Part shown: piece after piece, positions 1 through 5,270 of the stretch
How positions within the stretch are numbered: the stretch's first letter is position 1
Layout: each line of letters begins with the position of its first letter
Assembly: GCA_030589835.1 (NCBI GenBank)
Contig: JAUUZS010000350.1
Span: 1-5,270, forward strand
Length of the DNA: 5,270 nucleotides
Direction: 5' to 3'
Origin: Cyclobacteriaceae bacterium
GTDB lineage: Bacteria; Bacteroidota; Bacteroidia; Cytophagales; Cyclobacteriaceae
Notes under the pieces: generated by a model
Told to the model about the DNA's origin: nothing
The model's input: the letters and a program-made list of their open reading frames with translations, nothing else
The model's database searches: none
Translations under genes and position numbers: made by a program

Positions 1-1360
1 GCATATCCAGTATTCGAGCGGCGCCTTCCTGGCCATCGACTCGCCAATACGTTTTATTAAGGACTTTGACAATATATTGCCGTTCGTATTCAATTAAAGA
101 CAGTAGTTTTCCTTTTTCTTCAAAACCAAGTTTTTGAAGTTGTTCAACAACTAAAGATGAACCGGAAGAAATGATAATTGCCCTTTCAATAATATTTTCG
201 AGTTCGCGTATGTTACCTGGCCAGGTATAGTTTTGCAACTGTTGTACTGTTTTCTTTGATATTATTTTGATGTCTTTACCCAGTTTCTGATTAAACCGTT
301 TTACAAAATGCTCTGCCAACAATGTAATATCAGAAATCCGATCTCGCAAAGGTGCTATGGTAATCGGATAGACGTTGAGGCGATAGTACAAATCTTTCCT
401 GAATAATTTTTTCTTGATTTGCTTTTCAAGATTTCGGTTGGTAGCTGCAATGATCCTGACATCCACTTTTATTGTTTTTGAATTACCCACTCTTTCAAAT
501 TTCCCTTCCTGCAATACCCGCAAAAGTTTGGATTGGAGTTCGATGGGAATCTCTCCTACTTCGTCAAGAAAAATGGTGCCATGGTGAGCGAGTTCAAATC
601 TTCCTATCTGTTTTTGTATTGCTCCGGTAAAGGCGCCTTTCTCATGTCCAAACAATTCGCTTTCAATTAAACTGGCTGGTAAGGCTGCACAATTGACCTT
701 GACAAATGGCTTGTTGCGCCTTGGGCTTCGGCTGTGAATAGCCATCGCAAACAATTCTTTTCCTGTTCCCGTTTCACCTTCAAGCAAAACAGTGGTATTT
801 ATGGAGGCCACCTGTTCGACACGGTAAAGCGTATGCATCAGCGGCTCACTTTCTCCGATTATATCTTCAAAATCATGCTGACTTTTAATTTCCTTTCGTA
901 AATATATATTTTCAGCCTCCAGCTGATTTCTTAATTTTTTTGTTTCATCAATCTGTGACCTCAAACTTTCTTCTACTTCCTTTAGTTTGCTGATATTAAT
1001 AGCCTGGCCTATAAGATATTCCTTGCCATCAACAACTGCCAGACTACCCGATCCGATGTAGGGCAATTTTACTCCAAATTTTGTCACTAAATGATATTCA
1101 ATCGTTTCCGGCTTTCCCTCTGCAAATATTTTATAAAACAGTTCAAGTGTCTTTTCCCTATCGGCTTCATTTATAAACTCTGAAACATATTTATGATGCA
1201 ATTCATGCTCAGAATAACCAAGGATCAACTCTATATTTTTGTTCCACATGATCATCCTACCTTCTTTATCAAAAACATAGGCGAGTTCTGGCATACCTTG
1301 TAAGATAGTTTCGCCTAAAAGGGGCAACTCTGAATTGTGTTTTGTTGGTTTTGTCATCAT
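1..1360 (-). CDS. Sigma-54-dependent transcriptional activator, PAS-AAA+-Fis HTH (3' end cut by window edge)
   Basis: This is a bacterial enhancer-binding protein: an ATPase that remodels RNA polymerase carrying sigma-54. The 453 visible residues read in order: a PAS sensor (about 13-125, with LAYVFDKEGRMIMWN), a coiled-coil linker (about 125-160), the AAA+ domain (about 166-395), and a Fis-type HTH that breaks off at GAARILDM. The AAA+ domain has Walker A GETGTGKE (195-202), the sigma-54-contacting loop GAFTGA (242-247), Walker B FLDE with D266 and E267, and WPGNIREL (380-387). All motifs are intact, so it should be active. About 25 residues, including the recognition helix, are missing. There is no receiver domain, so it probably senses a ligand, redox state or partner through PAS rather than acting as a two-component regulator. 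The start is ATG at 1358-1360; a second ATG follows directly and could equally be used. There is no Shine-Dalgarno. It lies 105 bp downstream of the GDPD gene on the same strand. The family call is secure; signal and targets are unknown. Confidence 0.96.
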   Translation of the reverse strand, partial: MMTKPTKHNSELPLLGETILQGMPELAYVFDKEGRMIMWNKNIELILGYSEHELHHKYVSEFINEADREKTLELFYKIFAEGKPETIEYHLVTKFGVKLPYIGSGSLAVVDGKEYLIGQAINISKLKEVEESLRSQIDETKKLRNQLEAENIYLRKEIKSQHDFEDIIGESEPLMHTLYRVEQVASINTTVLLEGETGTGKELFAMAIHSRSPRRNKPFVKVNCAALPASLIESELFGHEKGAFTGAIQKQIGRFELAHHGTIFLDEVGEIPIELQSKLLRVLQEGKFERVGNSKTIKVDVRIIAATNRNLEKQIKKKLFRKDLYYRLNVYPITIAPLRDRISDITLLAEHFVKRFNQKLGKDIKIISKKTVQQLQNYTWPGNIRELENIIERAIIISSGSSLVVEQLQKLGFEEKGKLLSLIEYERQYIVKVLNKTYWRVDGQEGAARILDM

Positions 1361-1465
1361 GAAAAAATGTATGAGATAAATGTAACTCTTTTTTGAAATT
1401 ATATCCGTCAACACTTTTTGTGTTTTATTAATTGCATAAATACATCAACTTGAAAAATTCAGGAC

Positions 1466-2281
1466 CTATTTACCAGGATCTTGAGATTCCCTCGCATTTA
1501 TCATTTTGCCCAACTCATTGACCAAAACAAAATCAACTCCATATTCAAACAAGGATGCAATGTCTTCTGGAGAATCGGTACAGCAATAATTAATTTTTAT
1601 CTTGTTGGCTTTCAGCGATTTTGTGTAATTCGCAATTTCCGGATTGACAGGGACCTTGTATAACTGAATGAACTGATGCTCATTTTCTATAGTTTGATGT
1701 ACATAGTCTGCCGTTCCGGCCTGCCGCTCCATATTACAAATGAGTATTTCAGCACTTACTTTTTTAACCCCTTTTGCCGCCTTAGTGCCACACGCAATAA
1801 AGGCCTGGTTCTGTCGGTTCTCCTTCAGTATAACCTTAGCGACTTTCCTGCCTAGTTTTCGGCCTCTTTTGAGGTGTACATTGAGCCAGATGTTATCGGG
1901 CATGATAGCTAAAGTTTCCTTTAATGTTGGGATGCTTTCATGTATAAAATCTGCTGATTTCCAGGCACCAGCATCAAGCTGCCTTGCCTGATCAAAGCTA
2001 AGATCCTCTATTCTCCCAACTCCATTTGTGGTTCTGTCAACCGTTTCATCATGAAGGATCACTAGCTGCTTATCCTTTGTCATACGCACATCAAATTCTA
2101 TCATTTGCGCTTTGAGCCGGATGGCTTCTTCAAATGCGGCTATGGTATTTTCCGGGTGTGTATCCATTGCTCCACGATGGGCACAAAGGCCTTTTTCCGG
2201 CAAATTATTTTGTGCCATCAAGGGTTGACAAAATAATAACGCAGCAAACAAAAGCATTAAAAGCTTTGAATTGAAATTCAT
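1466..2281 (-). CDS. Exported glycerophosphodiester phosphodiesterase (GDPD) family protein
   Basis: The GDPD family hydrolyses glycerophosphodiesters to glycerol 3-phosphate and an alcohol on a TIM barrel with a bound metal. The protein has 271 residues. Residues 1-23 form a signal peptide with a hydrophobic core and likely cleavage at LMA|Q, so it should act in the periplasm or outside the cell; the Cys at 18 does not form a lipobox. Family motifs seen: AHRG (H35, R36), HPENT (E44, N45), EFDVR (E62, D64), LHDET (H77, D78), DRTTNG, and IPTL (117-120). The catalytic His pair and first acidic metal ligands are present. Two departures: the strand that usually reads like hIEIK reads LNVHLK (133-138), with His136 where the acidic ligand is expected but Lys138 kept; and the usual late TD-P motif is replaced by VLVNELGK. 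The fold is secure, but the exact substrate is not. The start is the only ATG before the signal peptide and has no Shine-Dalgarno. It is probably first, or second after a tiny ORF, in a unit continuing to the sigma-54 activator. Confidence 0.92.
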   Translation of the reverse strand: MNFNSKLLMLLFAALLFCQPLMAQNNLPEKGLCAHRGAMDTHPENTIAAFEEAIRLKAQMIEFDVRMTKDKQLVILHDETVDRTTNGVGRIEDLSFDQARQLDAGAWKSADFIHESIPTLKETLAIMPDNIWLNVHLKRGRKLGRKVAKVILKENRQNQAFIACGTKAAKGVKKVSAEILICNMERQAGTADYVHQTIENEHQFIQLYKVPVNPEIANYTKSLKANKIKINYCCTDSPEDIASLFEYGVDFVLVNELGKMINARESQDPGK

Positions 2282-2304
2282 ATTATAAATAATTTGATCA
2301 GGTA

Positions 2305-2391
2305 TTACTTTCTCTTTTCTGTAATTATTTCTTCTATTGCCTCACCATTAAACTCTATGGCATTTATTGTTATATTTTCCAGACCAGACAA
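2305..2391 (-). CDS. Candidate 28-residue small protein or gene remnant upstream of the GDPD gene
   Basis: A TTG codon at 2389-2391 is preceded by a perfect AGGAGG (plus-strand cctcct at 2398-2403) with a 6-nt spacer, and opens a 28-codon frame ending in TAA at 2305-2307. The peptide includes ENITINAIEFNGEAIEEII and ends TEKRK, an acidic and Ile-rich composition that looks more like real protein than random AT-rich DNA. It ends 23 nt before the GDPD start, so it could be the first gene of that unit or a leader peptide. Caution: a Shine-Dalgarno is unusual among the genes here, the start is not ATG, and the frame is short enough to arise by chance. The same frame runs open further upstream apart from one TAG at 2404-2406, so it may be the tail of a decayed gene. 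No family is recognised. Confidence 0.3.
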   Translation of the reverse strand: MSGLENITINAIEFNGEAIEEIITEKRK

Positions 2392-2435
2392 TGATCGCCT
2401 CCTCTACTGCCATGCATTGCAAATAAGTAAATTCT

Positions 2436-2452
2436 CCCGTCTGCCGGACAGG
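2436..2452. repeat. GC-rich short hairpin, possible dispersed (REP-like) intergenic element
   Basis: In AT-rich surroundings, this 17-nt island reads on the minus strand CCTGTCCGGCAGACGGG. It can fold into a 6-bp stem (CCTGTC with GACGGG, one G-U pair) around a 5-nt CGGCA loop. No T-run follows, so it is not an intrinsic terminator. Its base composition differs sharply from the flanks. Whether it is repeated in the genome cannot be seen from this window. Confidence 0.3.
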
Positions 2453-2732
2453 AAAACATCCACATTAATACATTTTATAAAATTCGACAGTATCCGTTCA
2501 GGTACTAAATATGAATTTTTAAAAATAATAAATTTACAGAGCATCTGATTGAAAAAAAGCACTTATAGCACATAAACACAAATATTCACTGTAGTTTCTT
2601 CTTATTCTTGACATCCATTTATTGTAATAAGTCTGATGGATAAATAGAAAATGGATAATAAATGCCTTTCCATAATTCAAAAACATCGTATTTTGCCCAT
2701 GCCTTTTTTATTCACCAGTTATTTTTAAGATC

Positions 2733-3620
2733 ATGAAAAACATCCCTGTAATTTGCATCGCAGAAAAGACCCTGGCCGAAGCGTATGAAGCAGCTTTGGT
2801 AGCCCTTTATGACCAGGGCACACGATTTAAAACCCAATATGACAAACCCGGTGATCCCTTGAGCATTGATGCTACCATGAACATTACCATCCTCGAACCT
2901 GAAACAGACCCGATGATCCACCAGGCATTCCCAGGTGGCATTGATGAGCTGAAAGAATATACGCTGGAGCTAAAAGGATTTAAAGATCATTGGGTAAAAA
3001 ATATGAATGATCCCAAAGACACCCGTTGGGAATATACCTATCATGGGCGCCTGGCAAAGTACGGCTCGTGGCAGGAGAAAAATGAAGCGGGAGATAGTCA
3101 TATTGTTGGATTCACTATTGATCAGGTTGAGGGAGTAATCGCCAAGCTGGTCAGACAGCCTTTTACACGCCAGGCACAGATGATTACCTGGATGCCCAAT
3201 GTAGATCTTGCGGTGTATGATCCGCCTTGTCTTCAGTCGTTGTGGTACCGGATCATGGAAGATGAAGATGGCTCATTGTGGCTCAATTGCAACATCCGAT
3301 TTCGCAGCAACGATGCCTGGGGCGCAAATTTCATGAACATGTTTGGCTTTGTTCAATTTAACCGGGAAGTAATCGCCAACGAAGTAGGCAAACGTATGGG
3401 CAAGGACATCCACATGGGACGCCTCAACTGGCAGGCCGATTCATTTCACATTTATGGCCGTGACATTGAAAAGGCCAAAACCATGCTTTTTGACCGTATT
3501 GATTCCATGACGCTGGAGGAGCGCACCATGGAATTTAATAATGCCTTTATCCGGGAAATGTATGATGATGCGGAACCCAGAATTTTGAAAAAGATTGAGG
3601 AGTACGATCGTAGTCACTGA
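2733..3620 (+). CDS. Divergent thymidylate synthase superfamily protein (ThyA-like nucleotide C5-methyl/hydroxymethyltransferase)
   Basis: This cytosolic enzyme family adds a one-carbon unit from methylenetetrahydrofolate to C5 of a pyrimidine nucleotide. The protein has 295 residues, against about 264 for E. coli ThyA. Recognisable core: TRQAQMITW (145-153) matches the phosphate-binding SRR...W segment. DPPCLQ holds the nucleophile Cys166. RFRSND gives the phosphate-binding Arg191 and Ser192 plus Asp194. Asn202 sits eight residues after the Asp, as E. coli Asn177 does. DSFHIY supplies His239 and Tyr241. EYTLELKG (75-82) probably supplies the catalytic Glu75. Departures: Leu follows the Cys instead of His, Gln replaces the second Arg of SRR, the hairpin between Cys and RS-D is five residues longer, and the C-terminus ends KKIEEYDRSH instead of the usual closing IAPVAV. 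Keeping Asn202 favours a uracil base over cytosine, since T4 dCMP hydroxymethylase has Asp there. PPCL resembles archaeal-type synthases. The family is secure; methylation versus hydroxymethylation, and dUMP as substrate, are inference. ATG at 2733 has no Shine-Dalgarno. Confidence 0.86.
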   Translation: MKNIPVICIAEKTLAEAYEAALVALYDQGTRFKTQYDKPGDPLSIDATMNITILEPETDPMIHQAFPGGIDELKEYTLELKGFKDHWVKNMNDPKDTRWEYTYHGRLAKYGSWQEKNEAGDSHIVGFTIDQVEGVIAKLVRQPFTRQAQMITWMPNVDLAVYDPPCLQSLWYRIMEDEDGSLWLNCNIRFRSNDAWGANFMNMFGFVQFNREVIANEVGKRMGKDIHMGRLNWQADSFHIYGRDIEKAKTMLFDRIDSMTLEERTMEFNNAFIREMYDDAEPRILKKIEEYDRSH

Positions 3621-3650
3621 AATATTTATTCAAAAATTACATTCAAAACT

Positions 3651-3697
3651 AAAAATCTCAGCGGAACTTTATTGAAAAGAGTTCCGCTGAGATTTTT
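3651..3697. terminator. Strong bidirectional intrinsic terminator between convergent genes
   Basis: A perfect 18-bp inverted repeat, AAAAATCTCAGCGGAACT at 3651-3668 and its complement at 3680-3697, encloses an 11-nt loop. The GC-rich centre is flanked by an A-run on one side and a T-run on the other, so each strand reads as a hairpin followed by U-residues. It begins 30 bp after the synthase stop and lies 25 bp past the lipoprotein stop on the other strand, so it should end both transcripts. Confidence 0.93.
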
Positions 3698-3722
3698 TAT
3701 TAAATCGTCAAACTTACTGTTA

Positions 3723-4187
3723 TTATTCACTCACTAAATTAAAAACATAATCACCTGAAAGACCCTCTATTCGACCTCCCGTGCTTCCGGCAGCAGTAAA
3801 TGATAACGTTAAATTGCCTCCGCCTAGAATTACACTTAATACTACCCCATCATCCCTTTTGATGGAATTGATATTGTCATTATTAAATCCCCAGCTTCCG
3901 GAATCCGGCCAGGCAGTTTCCAGGCTATTTTGTATGCTATAGGTATATTCTCCTATATTAAGCTTAAATCCAGTAAATTGATTTGACACATCAAACCCAT
4001 CTTTAACAACTCCTCCACTGGAAAGCACCCATGAACTTCCACCGTTTTTTAAGGCTGATAACTGGGCATCTTTTGGATCCGGGCCTGGGTCAGGATCTGG
4101 TGTGGGATCCGGTCCCGGACAGCCTGAAAGAACCAAAAGAGAAATCAGTGCAGTCACAACAAAACTAGTATACAAATATTTTATCAT
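3723..4187 (-). CDS. Small outer-membrane/surface lipoprotein with Pro-Asp linker, beta-rich domain of unknown function
   Basis: A 154-residue protein. I place the start at ATG 4185-4187 rather than the in-frame ATG at 4227-4229. The shorter form begins with a normal lipoprotein signal (MIKYLYTSF, hydrophobic core, lipobox LSGC with Cys23), whereas the longer form adds 14 residues and its start falls inside the terminator hairpin at 4209-4247. After lipidation at Cys23 comes a rigid acidic linker PDPTPDPDPGPDP (26-38). Acidic residues just after the lipidated Cys resemble the lipoprotein export signals known in some Bacteroidota, so cell-surface exposure is plausible. The mature domain (41-154) is rich in Gly, Ser and aromatic residues and looks all-beta, with KDGFDVSNQF, AWPDSGSWGF (92-101), RDDGV (111-115) and a final GRIEGLSGDYVFNL. 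I believe similar domains recur in Bacteroidota lipoproteins, but I know of no assigned function. It stands alone between two terminators, so it likely has its own promoter. Confidence 0.88.
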   Translation of the reverse strand: MIKYLYTSFVVTALISLLVLSGCPGPDPTPDPDPGPDPKDAQLSALKNGGSSWVLSSGGVVKDGFDVSNQFTGFKLNIGEYTYSIQNSLETAWPDSGSWGFNNDNINSIKRDDGVVLSVILGGGNLTLSFTAAGSTGGRIEGLSGDYVFNLVSE

Positions 4188-4208
4188 CTTATATATAATT
4201 AAGGAATT

Positions 4209-4247
4209 AAAAGTCCGACAGATCGTCATTGATTTTGCCGGACTTTT
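4209..4247 (-). terminator. Probable intrinsic terminator of the T9SS-secreted protein gene
   Basis: AAAAGTCCG at 4209-4217 pairs perfectly with CGGACTTTT at 4239-4247. The stem may extend inward past one A-C mismatch by four more pairs, leaving a loop of about 11 nt. Read on the minus strand it starts 8 nt after the TAG stop at 4255-4257 and ends in TTTT. It separates that gene from the lipoprotein gene downstream. The T-run is short, so termination may be partial. Confidence 0.7.
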
Positions 4248-4254
4248 CTATACT

Positions 4255-5270
4255 CTATTTTTTCAAAATTTTACGATTATACACATGATCGTTCGTAGCA
4301 ATTCTTAGGATATAAGATCCTGGTAAAATGCTACTAAAATCCAAAGAGGTATTATATTGACTGTACTCCCGAACCAAGCGGCCATCCATACCAAACAACA
4401 ATATTTGTTCAATAATAAGTTGGCTGCTTGTTAATCGAAGTCTGTCCACAACAGGATTAGGATAAGCAGTAAGCTTTATTTCCATCTGTTCATCGAGTCC
4501 CGTGATGGTCACGACTTCAAAGGTCTGCTGAACCGGATCGGCTGGAAGATAGCTGTTATCTCCTGGCTGAGTAGCTTCAACGGTAACGGTTCCTAAATCA
4601 GTGAAAGTAAGCGTATTTCCTGTGATATTTGCCGGGCCACTCAAAACCTCAAAAATTACATCCAAACCTGAAGAAGCAGATGCTGCTAACATCAAAGTAC
4701 CCTCTTCAAATATCTGGTCTTCAATGGCTCCAAAATCAATTGTCTGAGCCATTAAATCAGTAATCTCCAGCTGGCCAGTTTGACTTCCCATATAATTGGC
4801 ATCTGCAATCGTCGCCAACACGCTATAACTTCCAAGTGCAGATGGTATTGCCGCCAACCCATCATAAGTTACTGTAGTGCTTAATCCTGCCGGAACAGTC
4901 GTGACTGTTGCGCCATGTGGATTTCCATCAAATATATGGTTCAAATCACTCAAAGTGACCGTGGCCACTGCTTTCGCCACGGTAATTGTTTGAGATACTT
5001 CAATTGCACTATTGGTCGCATCACCCGCATTATAAGCTGTGACGATAACATCGCCTACAGCGCCAAAGGTGATCACATTGCTCGCATCAATGCTGGCTGT
5101 GCCCGCATCAACTCGGAATAACATTGTAAGTCCGGCATCTGACGTAGCAGTAAGGGTGTGTGTGCCTTGATATTCGGCATCACTTACCGTTGGGAAAGTT
5201 ACCGTTTGAACAATCAAATCCGTGATGACCAACTGACCTGTCTGGCTTCCCTGGTAATTGACATCTGTAA
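4255..5270 (-). CDS. C-terminal part of a type IX-secreted, repeat-containing Ig-like/MBG-type surface protein (5' end beyond window)
   Basis: The frame is open through the right edge (first readable residues TDVNYQGSQTGQ), so no start is present; a TTG at 5230-5232 is an internal Leu codon. The 337 visible residues contain, in order: the end of one MBG-type domain (1-17), an Ig-like repeat (about 18-97, VQTVTF...AEVSQTITV-like pattern), a full MBG-type domain (about 98-171, IFDGNPHGATVTTVPAGLS to NYMGSQTGQLEITD), a second Ig-like repeat (about 173-252), and a type IX secretion sorting domain (about 257-337) with YPNP at 269-272, a GxYxLRI-like SYILRI strand, and terminal KILKK. By family knowledge the tail directs passage across the outer membrane and is removed on cell-surface attachment or release. 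The Ig-like/MBG stack is typical of large adhesin-like or structural surface proteins. No catalytic domain is visible here; one could lie upstream. The NY-GSQTGQL-ITDL segment recurs at exactly 154 residues, showing the repeat unit. Confidence 0.92.
   Translation of the reverse strand, partial: TDVNYQGSQTGQLVITDLIVQTVTFPTVSDAEYQGTHTLTATSDAGLTMLFRVDAGTASIDASNVITFGAVGDVIVTAYNAGDATNSAIEVSQTITVAKAVATVTLSDLNHIFDGNPHGATVTTVPAGLSTTVTYDGLAAIPSALGSYSVLATIADANYMGSQTGQLEITDLMAQTIDFGAIEDQIFEEGTLMLAASASSGLDVIFEVLSGPANITGNTLTFTDLGTVTVEATQPGDNSYLPADPVQQTFEVVTITGLDEQMEIKLTAYPNPVVDRLRLTSSQLIIEQILLFGMDGRLVREYSQYNTSLDFSSILPGSYILRIATNDHVYNRKILKK
4755..5270 (-). repeat. In-frame 462-bp (154-residue) tandem repeat unit in the T9SS-secreted protein
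   Basis: The segment encoding NYQGSQTGQLVITDLIVQT near the right edge is matched by NYMGSQTGQLEITDLMAQT 462 bp away. TAATTG at 5255-5260 aligns with TAATTG at 4793-4798. The Ig-like domains following each copy also align (QTVTF with QTIDF). The unit is one Ig-like plus one MBG-type domain. Only one full unit plus the start of another is visible, so the copy number is unknown. Confidence 0.75.

Larger units (their letters stand above)
2282..2732. other. 451-bp intergenic region between divergent GDPD and thymidylate synthase-like genes
   Basis: This AT-rich stretch should carry the promoters of both flanking genes, but I find no convincing Bacteroidota-type promoter (TTG, then TAnnTTTG) and no sigma-54 -24/-12 element on either strand. 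It contains a candidate 28-codon ORF on the minus strand (2305-2391), a GC-rich hairpin (2436-2452), and a near direct repeat of ATGGATAA (2636-2643 and 2651-2658) about 80 bp before the synthase start. A TTGACA occurs at 2608-2613 without a well-spaced -10. Two open frames look non-coding by composition: a plus-strand one over 2294-2548, and a 46-codon minus-strand one over 2404-2544. I do not annotate them as genes. Confidence 0.6.

Noticed and set aside
1377..1411. Possible Bacteroidota-type promoter for the sigma-54 activator (TTG and TACATTTA on the minus strand)
   Set aside because: The -7-like element matches TAnnTTTG except for its last base, but its spacing of 24 nt from the TTG is too long, and such matches are common in AT-rich DNA.
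1410..1424. Small inverted repeat AACAC-TTTTT-GTGTT between the GDPD and activator genes
   Set aside because: A 5-bp, mostly AT stem with no T-run after it on the transcribed (minus) strand is too weak for a terminator and could arise by chance.
2294..2548. Plus-strand 84-codon open frame in the intergenic region
   Set aside because: It has no recognisable domain, a composition typical of AT-rich non-coding DNA, and runs antisense to the better-looking SD-led small ORF.
2599..2613. TTGACA as a -35 element for the synthase gene
   Set aside because: No -10 sequence lies at 16-18 bp, and the Bacteroidota housekeeping sigma factor uses a different consensus.
2653..2665. Sigma-54-like GG...GC pair upstream of the synthase gene
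   Set aside because: The GG-to-GC gap is 9 nt instead of 10 and the surrounding TGGCAC/TTGCA consensus is absent.
4188..4229. Extended N-terminus of the lipoprotein from the upstream in-frame ATG
   Set aside because: It would put 14 extra residues before a normal lipoprotein signal and start inside the upstream gene's terminator hairpin.
5230..5232. TTG as the start of the T9SS-secreted protein
   Set aside because: The frame continues upstream to the window edge with sequence matching the repeat unit (NYQGSQTGQ), so this codon is internal.

Overview
The window looks like chromosomal DNA of a Bacteroidota (Cytophagales/Saprospirales-like or related) bacterium. The clearest sign is a secreted protein ending in a type IX secretion sorting domain with a YPNP motif, a system confined to this phylum. 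Also consistent are the AT-rich intergenic DNA, start codons almost without Shine-Dalgarno sequences, a signal peptide cut before Gln, and a lipoprotein with an acidic Pro-Asp linker.

Layout, left to right. (1) Positions 2-1360, minus strand: a sigma-54 activator (PAS, coiled coil, AAA+, Fis-type HTH), cut by the left edge inside its HTH. (2) 1466-2281, minus: an exported glycerophosphodiester phosphodiesterase (GDPD)-family protein, upstream of and co-oriented with the activator, 105 bp apart. (3) 2282-2732: a 451-bp intergenic stretch between divergent genes. It has no convincing promoter, but it holds a possible 28-codon minus-strand ORF preceded by a perfect AGGAGG, and a GC-rich hairpin. 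(4) 2733-3620, plus: a divergent thymidylate synthase superfamily protein. (5) 3651-3697: a perfect 18-bp bidirectional terminator between convergent genes. (6) 3723-4187, minus: a small lipoprotein with a Pro-Asp linker. (7) 4209-4247: a probable terminator for the gene to its right. (8) 4255-5270, minus: the C-terminal part of a repeat-containing Ig-like/MBG-type adhesin-like protein with the sorting tail. Its start lies beyond the right edge.

How the genes relate: the GDPD and the activator may be co-transcribed, but nothing shows that the activator controls any gene here, and I found no -24/-12 promoter in the window. The synthase is a separate divergent unit. The two envelope or secreted genes at the right are co-oriented, but a terminator separates them. 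I see no mobile element, CRISPR array, tRNA or rRNA. Nothing amounts to a clearly new multi-gene system. The best leads are the unusual active sites of the synthase and the GDPD, and the small SD-led ORF.
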